Part shown: in pieces, positions 35,901 to 43,674 of the stretch | Layout: each line of letters opens with the position of its first letter | How positions within the stretch are numbered: position 1 is the stretch's first letter | From: Planctomycetaceae bacterium | GTDB taxonomy: Bacteria; Planctomycetota; Planctomycetia; Planctomycetales; Planctomycetaceae | DNA: 64,000 nt | NCBI GenBank assembly: GCA_041398825.1 | Contig: JAWKTX010000003.1 | Location: 310,001 to 374,000 of the forward strand | Reading direction: 5' to 3' | Notes under the pieces: model-generated | Told to the model about the DNA's origin: nothing | Databases searched by the model: none | What the model saw: only the letters and a program-made list of their open reading frames with translations | Made by a program: the position numbers and the translations under genes

Positions 35901-37620
35901 ATGGTTGAAGCAACTGCAGGATAGTCGACGCATCTTTAGTTGCCGAATCGCCGACTCTGCGCGATTTGCGGCTGCTGAAGATGCAGGAAGACTGCGAGAT
36001 GCCCTCGGAATTATGCCGCCATCCGGGCTGGCTGATGCGTTCCTGGAACCCGTCGAACAGGCAATGACTGATCTCGTATCGCAATATGCCAGGACCCATG
36101 GACCATTTGCCCCATCCGAGGTGGCACAACGGTTGGGACTTGGAATCGCCCCCATCATCTCGGCGTTGAATCATCTGGCCGCTCAGGAGCGAGTCATCGA
36201 GGGTGAATACCGGCCCGGGCGAACGGGCCAGGAATGGTGCGATGCCAATGTGCTGCGAATTCTGAAACGTCGCAGTCTTGCTGCCCTTCGACGTGAGGTC
36301 GAACCCGTTGAAGCCGATGCTTTGGTTCGCTTCCTTCCAGACTGGCATGGCATTCATCGGCCGAGACGGGGGCTCGATGGTCTTCTGGATGTGATTGAGC
36401 AACTCCAGGGGGCTCCCTTGCCAGCATCGACGCTGGAGCATGAGATACTTCCCGCACGCATACCCGGGTTCCGTTCTGCCGATCTGGATGAACTTTGTGT
36501 TCAGCGAGAAGTCATCTGGCGAGGCTTCGACAGTACTGGCAACAGTGATGGACGCATCGGTCTTTTCCTGACGGACGACTATATGACTCTGGCGCCGGCG
36601 GTACAGACGGTCGAGGACTCGATAGCCGGTTCTATCCGTGAGTTGCTGTCCGACCGGGGCGGAATGTTCTTCGAACAGATCACAGAAGCGTTGAGGATGT
36701 TTCCGAACGAAGTCCTGCAGGTGCTGTGGCAAATGGTTTGGGCCGGTGAAGTAACCAACGACACTCTGACGCCTCTGCGTTCGCTTCGAGCTTCCCAGAA
36801 GGCCGGTCGCAGGAACGACCGCCGATCAGACCGGCGAAGTGGAATGGGATTCCGCTCACGTCGCCGAAGTCATCTGCCGGGTTCCGAAGGACGCTGGACT
36901 TTACTTCCCCGGGCCGCTGAATTCACACAACCACAACCAACCAGTCAGCTGTTGCCGGAAGTCATTCCTCCGACAGTTACCGAACGGCAAATGGCAATCG
37001 CGACGCAGTTGATTGAACGACACGGCGTGCTGACCAAAGAAATGTTGTCGCGCGAAGAAGTGGCTGGTGGGTTTGCCGGACTTTATCCCGTACTGAAAGC
37101 GATGGAAGAGGCTGGCAAAGTTCGGCGCGGGTATTTTGTCGCCGGACTCGGAGCAGCCCAGTTCGCCGCGCCGGGAGCGGAAGACAGACTGCGTTCGTTC
37201 CGTGACCCGACAGGTGAACCTGAAGTTCTGGTGCTCGCCGCAACCGATCCGGCGTGTCCATGGGGAAACGCACTTCCCTGGCCAGCCAGCGCGAATGGAG
37301 ATGAAACCTCACGCATGCAGCGAGTAGCTGGCGCTCGAGTCGTTTCGATGAATGGGCAGCTCATAGGCTACCTTGGACGGACCCACCAGTCGTTGACTAC
37401 TTTCTTGCCGACCGATGAAAGCAGTCGAAAAGCCTCAGCCCGAGCGTTGGCCGAATCGCTGGCATCCATGGCTCGCCCCGGGCGAGCGATACTTCTTTCC
37501 AGGATCGATGGTAAATCAGCGGGCGACGCACCGTTTGCTGCGGAACTGCTCAGCGCTGGTTTTACGGTCACGTCTCAGGGCCTGTTGCACAAAGGGCTCT
37601 CGCAAAGAGGGACTGTCTGA
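32905..37620 (+). CDS. lhr: Lhr-type large ATP-dependent helicase
   Basis: The protein has 1571 residues from the ATG at 32905 (MATIDQNQSLNCFHP). An alternative TTG at 32827 has a better ribosome binding site but adds 26 residues with no pattern. It is an SF2 helicase of the Lhr family: Q-motif region TRIQTLAWPVL, Walker A APTGSGKT (K55), Walker B DEIH (D188-H191), motif III SATQRP, and motifs IV-VI with STMIFVNSRRLAERL, ATSSMELGIDMGAVDLVIQ and QRIGRSGHH. It then has the winged-helix and long C-terminal Lhr domains (Lhr-CTD, about 850-1571). Lhr acts in DNA repair, and an Nei-type glycosylase gene follows with no gap. Confidence 0.92.
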   Translation: MATIDQNQSLNCFHPCTRDWFCQAFDAPTRIQTLAWPVLSSGRNALLLAPTGSGKTLAAFLASIDRLFFRTKESGCNKASSKNVASHGSDEASGIRVLYISPLKALGVDVDRNLRAPIAGLRAWAERHEIAHLVPRIAVRSGDTSQKERTLITRHPPDVLITTPESLYLMLTSRSESILANLETVIIDEIHAMAGTKRGVHLFSTLERLERLRRRHHASRSGDCDSLPPLQRIGLSATQRPLELIARLLGGGESTPDPNTPVRPRPVEIIDASERRSFQLSIETPAEERQAEANLAIARRRAAEVSGAEEVIDESLFDETIPIGPAASSPSIPSVWPSIHPRLVELIRQNRSTMIFVNSRRLAERLATAINETAGEELALAHHGSVAKDKRAEIEDRLKRGQLPAMVATSSMELGIDMGAVDLVIQIEAPPSIASGMQRIGRSGHHVGAVSTGVIFPKFRGDLLACSAATGAMLQGWVEETHFPRNPLDILAQQVVAITAREPISVDELFSTVRGAAPFFDLPYSSFISVLDLLSGRYPSDEFSELRPRINWDRISGIISPRKGAQRLAILNGGTIPDRGLYGVFLVGSDGESGGRVGELDEEMVFECLPGDVFLLGASSWRVMDITRDRVLVTPAPGEPGRMPFWRGDSPGRPRDFGMAIGKLARELVSVNPPKAIERLTNQHFLELPAAESLLRYLKEQVEATGQLPSDNCIVIESFLDEVGDWRIVVLSPFGSRIHAPWGLLVAARLRREISDEVDLMWTDDGIVFRIPEAFDVPPVEVFLPDPDEVEEELVREIGGTALFAARFRENAARSLLLPRRGPNKRTPLWMQRRKSADLLKVASRFRGFPILMETYRECLRDVFDMPGFIQLLKDVRLHVIQVHSVRTEYASPFASSVLFNYVGNFVYEGDAPLAERRVQQLSLDHNQLRELLGTIDFRELFDQSILEEVERERQRLTGHRIRHIDDLHGLLLELGPLSLDEIFARCEDESAESGQLEEWLKQLQDSRRIFSCRIADSARFAAAEDAGRLRDALGIMPPSGLADAFLEPVEQAMTDLVSQYARTHGPFAPSEVAQRLGLGIAPIISALNHLAAQERVIEGEYRPGRTGQEWCDANVLRILKRRSLAALRREVEPVEADALVRFLPDWHGIHRPRRGLDGLLDVIEQLQGAPLPASTLEHEILPARIPGFRSADLDELCVQREVIWRGFDSTGNSDGRIGLFLTDDYMTLAPAVQTVEDSIAGSIRELLSDRGGMFFEQITEALRMFPNEVLQVLWQMVWAGEVTNDTLTPLRSLRASQKAGRRNDRRSDRRSGMGFRSRRRSHLPGSEGRWTLLPRAAEFTQPQPTSQLLPEVIPPTVTERQMAIATQLIERHGVLTKEMLSREEVAGGFAGLYPVLKAMEEAGKVRRGYFVAGLGAAQFAAPGAEDRLRSFRDPTGEPEVLVLAATDPACPWGNALPWPASANGDETSRMQRVAGARVVSMNGQLIGYLGRTHQSLTTFLPTDESSRKASARALAESLASMARPGRAILLSRIDGKSAGDAPFAAELLSAGFTVTSQGLLHKGLSQRGTV

Positions 37621-38439
37621 ATGCCGGAAGGCGACACGATCCTGAGGACAGCGATCAATCTGCGCAAGGTTCTTCCGGGGCGAGAAATCGTCGCGGCAAC
37701 CGGGCGACGAGAGCTCATGGAACCCGAGTCGCTCGACGGTCGGATGGTCTGTCACATTGAAGCCCGTGGAAAACATTTGCTGATACATTTTGACGACGCT
37801 CGAGTGCTGCATTCACATATGGGGATGACTGGTTCCTGGCATATCTATCGCCACGATAGTCGATGGCAACGCCCCGTTTCTCATGCAGTGTTCACTATGA
37901 AGAATTCGGACTGGGTGGTTGTCTGTTTCACGCCCAAAATGATCAAGCTAATCACCAACCGGGAACTGATGCGGGATTCATACCTTCAGCGACTCGGCCC
38001 GGATATCCTTGGCCCTCCCATCGCGGATGACGTTGTCATCGCCCGCTTTCGAACCCAGGATGTGATCACCATTGGCGAAGCCGTGATGAATCAAACGGTC
38101 GTGTGTGGTATCGGCAACATCTATAAGTCAGAGATCTTGTTTGCTGAACGCATCCATCCTCTGACTCGAGTGGGTGAACTTTCGGACGATCAATTGATTC
38201 GAATCCGAGATCGCGCAGTTGATCTGATGCGAAAGAATATTTACACAGATGAACGGCGAACCCGGATGCGAGGCGATGGATTCGAGTTCTGGGCGTATGG
38301 CCGAAATGGTGAACCCTGCCTTGTCTGCGGGACTCGCATGGAACTAATTCGACAGGGCGATCTCGCACGAACGACCTGCTTCTGTCCGGAATGTCAACAC
38401 GTCATCGCCCGCGAATCGCCATCCCCGCCGCGATCGTGA
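37621..38439 (+). CDS. Fpg/Nei-family DNA glycosylase (Nei2-like)
   Basis: The protein has 272 residues and begins MPEGDT: P2 is the Schiff-base nucleophile and E3 the catalytic acid. It then has the H2TH region (VICGIGNIYKSEILFAERIHP type) and a C-terminal zinc finger C-x2-C ... C-x2-C (EPCLVCGTRM to CFCPECQH, about residues 236-261). The MPEGDT start fits the Nei (endonuclease VIII) branch, which removes oxidised pyrimidines and nicks the strand. Its ATG directly follows the lhr stop codon, so the two are co-translated. lhr and nei2 are neighbours in several other bacteria as well. Confidence 0.93.
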   Translation: MPEGDTILRTAINLRKVLPGREIVAATGRRELMEPESLDGRMVCHIEARGKHLLIHFDDARVLHSHMGMTGSWHIYRHDSRWQRPVSHAVFTMKNSDWVVVCFTPKMIKLITNRELMRDSYLQRLGPDILGPPIADDVVIARFRTQDVITIGEAVMNQTVVCGIGNIYKSEILFAERIHPLTRVGELSDDQLIRIRDRAVDLMRKNIYTDERRTRMRGDGFEFWAYGRNGEPCLVCGTRMELIRQGDLARTTCFCPECQHVIARESPSPPRS

Positions 38440-38470
38440 CACCCTGATACAAAAGTGGAATCGACCTCAG

Positions 38471-38788
38471 TCAAAGCAGCATCACAAGGCCGTCCATCCC
38501 GGTAAGCCTGCCGTAAATCGCCAGAACCTGCTGAGCCGATTCACAAACGGGTTCTACGGTCACTGAGATATGCTTTCCGTTTCGGGCAGCGCGGTACGAA
38601 TGCGGCGGATCAGCCTCCAGTTGCATTTCATCCCGAATGATCGAAACAACTCGGGCGTGGAAGTTGTCGGACGTATTTCCTATGACTTTAAACACAAAGA
38701 CGCAGGGAAAGTTGTGCCGCGATTCCAGCAACTCAACACTTGGTAGGTTCAGCATTGTCAACAACTCACATTTCGCGAGGGCATGCAT
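38471..38788 (-). CDS. DUF493 (YbeD-like) family protein
   Basis: The protein has 105 residues, with FPCVFVFKVIGNTSDNFHARVVSII followed by PHSYRAARNGKHISVTVEPV and a last helix VLAIYGRLTGMDGLVMLL. This is the ferredoxin-like ACT-type fold of YbeD/DUF493. An inner ATG at 38755 (MLNLPSVELLES) is an equally good start and would give 94 residues. YbeD-like proteins have been linked to lipoate metabolism and toxin-antitoxin-like partners, but the role here is unknown. It follows the broken DMFase-like gene by 18 bp on the same strand. Confidence 0.8.
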   Translation of the reverse strand: MHALAKCELLTMLNLPSVELLESRHNFPCVFVFKVIGNTSDNFHARVVSIIRDEMQLEADPPHSYRAARNGKHISVTVEPVCESAQQVLAIYGRLTGMDGLVMLL

Positions 38789-38806
38789 CCGTTCATGGCC
38801 GGAATC

Positions 38807-40323
38807 TTACCTCCTTTTGGTCGCCCGGTCGAACAGATTTCTGGTGATTTGCTGGACGCGATCGTCAGGGCCATGGGGGCGACTCCAGTGTGACCAGGGA
38901 AGCGTGTGTCCGGGAGGCGAGCTCAAGCCCTGAGCCCAGAAAATAGTGGCCGCATTGAAAACGAAGTTGTCTTTGGGACCGGGGTAGATCGTGGCCGTCC
39001 ATTGCTGTGGATTCACGCCCCCCTGCCATGCCGTTCCTCCGGCAACAACTTCCAGTCCCGGAATTTCTGCTGGCTGCCCGTGATATTCCCACCCAATGAG
39101 TCCGGGGATGGAATCGCCATCAGCAATATCAGTATTTTCAAAAATCCAGTGGTCGGCATTCGCGACGACCCAGTCTCCTCCACCGTTAACGGGCTCCACG
39201 TTGCGAGCACCCATCAGCAGTCCTTCATCCGGACCACGATGTGGGAACGGTCCATGGTCCCGTTCCCGATTCACCGCGTACTCGTTGTCTCCGCCATAGG
39301 GACCGCCCCGAAAAATAATTCGATTGGCACGACCGTCGGCGGAATCCCGAAATGGGGTCACCCAGCAGACGCTGTTCCCCGAGAAGAAGAGCAGATTGAC
39401 GCCCTCGTCTCGCATTCTGGTCACACTGTGAAACTGCCGCAGATCCCAGTATTCGTCATGGCCAATGCTGACGAAGGTCCTGCACTTCAGGCCGCGGTCC
39501 GCGCTTAGCAGGTCGCAGTTCGAACAATACGTGACATCGTAGCCATTCTTCTCCAGCCAGAACGCCAACGGAAATTCGAATGGCAGAAACTCGCCCGACC
39601 CAACGGTCAATGGATCATTCACAACGCCCGTAAACTGGGCTTCTCTTCCGTAGGGACGATCAAAGCTGACATCCGCCCACGGCCCCTGATTTCCTTTGGG
39701 GTGAGTGTAGATGGAAAAGTTATCCGGCCATCGATTGTATGCCTGCCACGTGTTGTCTGAACACTGAACAAAACGTCAGCAGGACGGTCATCCGTGACAA
39801 TAAAGACGATATAGCTCTGCCAGTAGGACTCTGAGCCCTCAGGAATTGTTGTCAGTCGTCCGAGATAAACGCCGCTCAGCCAATCTTCCGGGATGGTGAG
39901 CGAAAGCGATGGTCGCCAACGACACTCTCGCAGGTTCTTGTCGCCAATCTCGGGATCGGGTTGAATGGCCCCCGGTACCGATTCAACGGTTTTCATCAAC
40001 CGCGCCCCACGGCCTTGATAATATCCCATCCGGAAGAACTCCACGGAAAACTTTCGCACCGGATTCGTCGACACCATGATGTCAATTTGCTCGCCCGCTT
40101 TTACGCTCTGGCGCGAGCAATATCCTTCAATCCAGGGGGATCGGAAGCCACCTGCATCAAGTCGAACTCTGGTCAACTGCCAGTCCCTGGCCCCGGGAAG
40201 ACGATTCTCTATAACCACCGGGTTCGGATGGTCCGACTGTTGAGCGACGAGCGTAGGAGCAGACTCAGGCAACACGATAAATATTGCAATTACGCAAATG
40301 GCACGGAGATCAATCTGGTTCAT
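38807..40323 (-). pseudogene. N,N-dimethylformamidase beta-like secreted protein, frameshifted
   Basis: The N-terminal part starts with a signal peptide (MNQIDLRAICVIAIFIVLPE) at 40323 and runs to PADVLFSV. The frame then breaks. In the other frame the sequence continues SDNTWQAYNRWPDNFSIYTH and runs without a stop to 38807, through ECRWRP-type, SIGHDEYWDLRQFHSV and GWEYHGQPAEIPGLEVVA segments. One missing T at about plus-strand 39761 (GTTCAG for GTTTCAG) accounts for the break and would restore S-V-S-D-N-T-W. The family is the C-terminal domain of DMFase beta (DMFA2_C). The break may be an assembly error or true decay. Confidence 0.82.
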
Positions 40324-40780
40324 CTGTTCATTGCTCCTGTTGTCGCTGCGGGTGGGGGACATTCAGTTCAAATGGCGGGAACCGAAGCATAATGCGCACG
40401 CAGCGCAAAGGCGACCAACAACATCACCTCATCAGTCGCAGCACCACCACAACCATAGCCGGATTCGAAAGCACTCGAGGATCAGTGAAAACGGCATCGC
40501 TCCGTTGGACAAGCACCATACTTCATGTGTCGCCATGATGACAGATCACATTCGGACAACGCGCGGTGCCGAATCCAAAACATCCCATGCAGAACGCCTA
40601 CAACCTCTGGGGGAACTTCATTCTTCATTGTGTCTTTCTTATGCATGTCCTTTGTGTGTTCTCAGACGTTCGGTTGGGCGAACGCCACATGTGTGACGGA
40701 CGCAGACAGCATCCCGTCAAAGGTTCAATCGCCAAGCTGACATACAACGTCAATAAACGGTTCCTACCACTTCTACGATC
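40324..40780. other. Intergenic DNA with a REP-like fragment
   Basis: No convincing gene is present. Open frames of 60-130 codons on the plus strand have biased composition (for example HNRSHT-like His/Ser/Thr runs) and no domain pattern. The right end, 40749-40765, carries a REP-core sequence. Confidence 0.45.
40749..40765 (+). repeat. REP-like core sequence, solo copy
   Basis: GTCAATAAACGGTTCCT occurs here. The same 17 bases occur at 47956-47972, beside the REP-associated transposase, and a close inverted form at 47237-47262. This copy abuts the 5' end of the ISKra4-type remnant. Confidence 0.7.
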
Positions 40781-41137
40781 GTGAAGACTTGGTTGGATGA
40801 AGGCTTAAATCTGCTGCGGCCCAAAGGCAGGGAGGGGCTCGTCGCATGGCTGCAACCCCGGGTGTCAAAACTCCGCGGCAAAAAGCCCGCCGCCCTGAAT
40901 TCCCTGCTGGGCTACTTACGCAGCGGTGTCGGCATCACGAACTATCCGGTTTATCGAGATCACAACTGGCAAATCGGCTCGGGCATGATCGAAGCCACCG
41001 CCAAGCAACTTGTCGGTATCCGACTGAAAGGCCCCCACATGCACTGGTCGCCCCTCGCAGCCTCCGCCATCACCGCACTCCGAGCTCAAAACATCAACAA
41101 CAACTGGCACCAAATCTGGAAAACACTCGTCATCTAA
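40781..41137 (+). pseudogene. ISKra4-like transposase, C-terminal remnant
   Basis: Only the last 118 codons are left. The pattern NYPVYRDHNWQIGSGMIEA, then KQLVGIRLKGPHMHW and ASAITALRAQ is the typical C-terminus of ISKra4-family transposases, with the GSGMIEA catalytic-region motif. An upstream in-frame TAA lies in the adjoining REP-like sequence, so the 5' part was lost. Just after the stop, GGGCAGATGCACCC at about 41150-41163 resembles an ISKra4 terminal sequence and may be the right end of the old element. The remnant cannot act alone. Confidence 0.8.
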
Positions 41138-41760
41138 CGCCTCCTCCACTGGGCAGATGCACCCCTTTTAGCGTTCTCCACCACGAAAGCACGACAGACC
41201 GCAACCAGCCAATTGCAGGTCAGGCGATTGCAGGCAGGCGATTCGCTCCGCCGCACGTTGCGAAATCAGCGCCCGGAAACCGAAATCTGGTCCACACAAC
41301 ATCAGAAATCGATCAGGTTCCAGACACAACCTGAAAATCCTCCCTGCCAGCCAACTCAGTCGCGATGGTGTGAGATATCCGGGCTAGCAGGAGCGACGAT
41401 CAGTCTCAGAGCGTTAGCTGAAACGGCGGCGGGCACTGCCTGCTTCATGAACTAGCCCAGATCCTTAAGACACTCGCCACATTCCGCGATCCATTTTGCA
41501 TTCTTCAGATGATCTAAAACCGAATCAGTCCACGACCGGCTGAGCAATCGCTTCGCCCAGTTCAGAGAATCATGTCAGCCAGTCACTGGCCTTTAACTAA
41601 ACATTAACACCTGCAGGGTTGAATGAGCAGAGGCGCCAGAAGTTCGCGTCCGAGATCACCATGTTCATGGCTTCGATCGGGTTCCTGCAACTGACGTCGG
41701 ATCACGGTTTCTGTTTTGCTGATACAGCATCTGATTCCCATTATCCCTGGAGCTATTCTT
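41138..41760. other. Intergenic DNA upstream of DUF1559 gene
   Basis: About 620 bp with the presumed ISKra4 right end near 41150-41163 and no gene that I can support. A repeated GGCGATTGCAGGCAGGCGATTC motif occurs at about 41222-41250. The 3' end should carry the DUF1559 promoter. Confidence 0.4.
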
Positions 41761-42867
41761 ATGAAACTTATAGCCAGACGAACCGGTTTCACGCTGATCG
41801 AATTGCTGGTTGTTATTGCAATCATTGCGATTCTCATTGCTTTATTACTTCCTGCTGTACAGCAGGCTCGTGAAGCAGCTCGGCGGACACAGTGTCGCAA
41901 TAACCTGAAGCAGCTGACTCTGGCCATACATAATTACCATGACGTTTACAGCCGAACTCCCCTGCATATGCATCGAGCGGCTCATGATTACGGCGGCAAC
42001 GGCAATTCCGGCAATTTGTCCTGGTATTTCGGCCTGCTGCCTTTTGTGGAAGAGGCCAACGCTTACAACTTTCTGCCTTCGTCCATCACCGGGGCTGGCT
42101 ATTCGTGGACAGGCATTGTGAATGGCACAACTCCGCTTGGTCAGATGGCGCGAGTTCAAATGGGCACGTTCCTTTGTCCCAGCGAAAGTGAAACCAACGC
42201 AAACGTTCCAGGCCTGGCAAATTTCAGTTACGTGGCCAATGCCGGACCGCCTCGACATCTGGCACTGCCAAATGCCGGCGTTTCCACACGATCGCGGGGC
42301 TTCATCTCACACTCTCGCATGAGTCCCGGTGGACCGGGTACGGCCAACTGCAGCGGAACGTTGCTCGCCGGTTCCAATAACTCCATTCGTTTTCGTGACA
42401 TCACCGATGGTTTGTCCAATACAGCCGCAATCAGCGAAAGCCTTGTCAACGACGGTGGCGGAAATCATCGCGACAAACGCCGAAACCTGTATTACACGGG
42501 ATCAGGCATGATCCAGACACCGGGAGCATCCATTCGAGATGTTGTTCGCGACGGACTGGCCAATCATGTAAACTGGCGTGACTGGGGTCAGTACAAGGGC
42601 CTGAACTGGCTTTATACGAGTTCGTGGGAAAAGCACCTGTATAACCACGTGTTTCCTCCTAATACTATTTCAATTCCCGGTTATAACACCGACTGGTTTC
42701 GATGCAGCGAAGCTGATGGCGCCATTACACCGTCCAGCAATCATGTCGGCGGTGTCCAGATTTCCCTGGCTGATGGTTCAGTGCGATTCATTTCTGACAG
42801 CATCGACATTGATACCTGGTGGGCATTGGGGACTCGCGGCGACGGAGAAAACATCTCCGACTTCTAA
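41761..42867 (+). CDS. DUF1559 pseudopilin-like protein
   Basis: The protein has 368 residues from the ATG at 41761, with TGGAG upstream. It begins with a type IV prepilin leader: a short basic MKLIARRTG, then GFTLIELLVVIAIIAILIAL, with cleavage after Gly9 before Phe. Residues 35 onwards are the DUF1559 domain (AVQQAREAARRTQCRNNLKQ, FLCPSESE, ...HVGGVQISLADGSVRFIS), a fold found almost only in Planctomycetes and relatives. It is processed by prepilin peptidase and exported through a pilus or type II secretion apparatus. The pil-like genes at 29-33 kb could serve it. Confidence 0.93.
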   Translation: MKLIARRTGFTLIELLVVIAIIAILIALLLPAVQQAREAARRTQCRNNLKQLTLAIHNYHDVYSRTPLHMHRAAHDYGGNGNSGNLSWYFGLLPFVEEANAYNFLPSSITGAGYSWTGIVNGTTPLGQMARVQMGTFLCPSESETNANVPGLANFSYVANAGPPRHLALPNAGVSTRSRGFISHSRMSPGGPGTANCSGTLLAGSNNSIRFRDITDGLSNTAAISESLVNDGGGNHRDKRRNLYYTGSGMIQTPGASIRDVVRDGLANHVNWRDWGQYKGLNWLYTSSWEKHLYNHVFPPNTISIPGYNTDWFRCSEADGAITPSSNHVGGVQISLADGSVRFISDSIDIDTWWALGTRGDGENISDF

Positions 42868-42997
42868 AACACTGCCGCAAATGCGTGTCACAGACCCGTT
42901 TTTTTGAACAGACAGCACGGGCAATTTGCGCGTGTGCTGTTCCTGCATCAGCCTTGCCCTCCGCCCGCAGCATTTTCGAAGAGAGCGATCTCACACG

Positions 42998-43453
42998 ATG
43001 ACCCTTCAACACCGGACTGGCGTTTTTCAATACGTTGCTTTGATCATATGCGCGTTTCTTTATGGTTGCTCACGTGGAGAAAACGCCATAGAGCAACGCG
43101 CCGAGGAATTTCGATACACGCCTCAGTCGCTGGCCGATGAGCTTGTTCCGCGTTTGCGACAGGCGGTAGCGTCTTACTCTTCGACCATACAGCAAACGAA
43201 GAAAGGATCCGAAGTCGCTTCTCTGGAAGCAGATCGTGGCGGCGATGGAGATCGACCGAATCCCAACAGTCTGGACGCCATTGTGGCTGATACGGTGTCA
43301 AAGCTGCAATCGATGGATGCCGACGCAACGGGAACAGTTTCTTCGGAACAGGTAGACGCTCTGATGCAGATCATTCAGGCTGCTTCCGATCTTCCCGGCT
43401 CGATCAAATCCAGCTTTGGCGACAAGCTCCGCGCGGCGACAGCTGGTCAGTAA
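42998..43453 (+). CDS. Small lipoprotein of unknown function
   Basis: The protein has 151 residues from the ATG at 42998 (MTLQHRTGVFQYVALIICAF). A lipobox LYGC ends the leader. The mature part begins with a helical stretch (SLADELVPRLRQAVASYSST), then a low-complexity KKGSEVASLEADRGGDGDRP. An EF-hand-like end follows (MDADATGTVSSEQVDALMQ), ending DKLRAATAGQ. The frame is open from 42926, but that start lacks support. It follows the DUF1559 gene by 130 bp on the same strand and may be co-transcribed. Function is unknown. Confidence 0.75.
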   Translation: MTLQHRTGVFQYVALIICAFLYGCSRGENAIEQRAEEFRYTPQSLADELVPRLRQAVASYSSTIQQTKKGSEVASLEADRGGDGDRPNPNSLDAIVADTVSKLQSMDADATGTVSSEQVDALMQIIQAASDLPGSIKSSFGDKLRAATAGQ

Positions 43454-43674
43454 CCGCCCACAACTGCCTGCCACAAGACGCCCCAAACCGTATCGGTGCC
43501 ACAGTTCACCCCACGGGCGAGGTGCCTGCGTCGGCAGTTTGCCCGGCCCGTATCTTTCAGACGATGGCGGCTGCTACTATGCTGAGCTGATCCGGACCTT
43601 TACAGCCAGCTGAATTTCCGCGTTCGGGGATTACCATGGTGCCCTTCGCCCAGACATACTCGAGGATCGGAACC

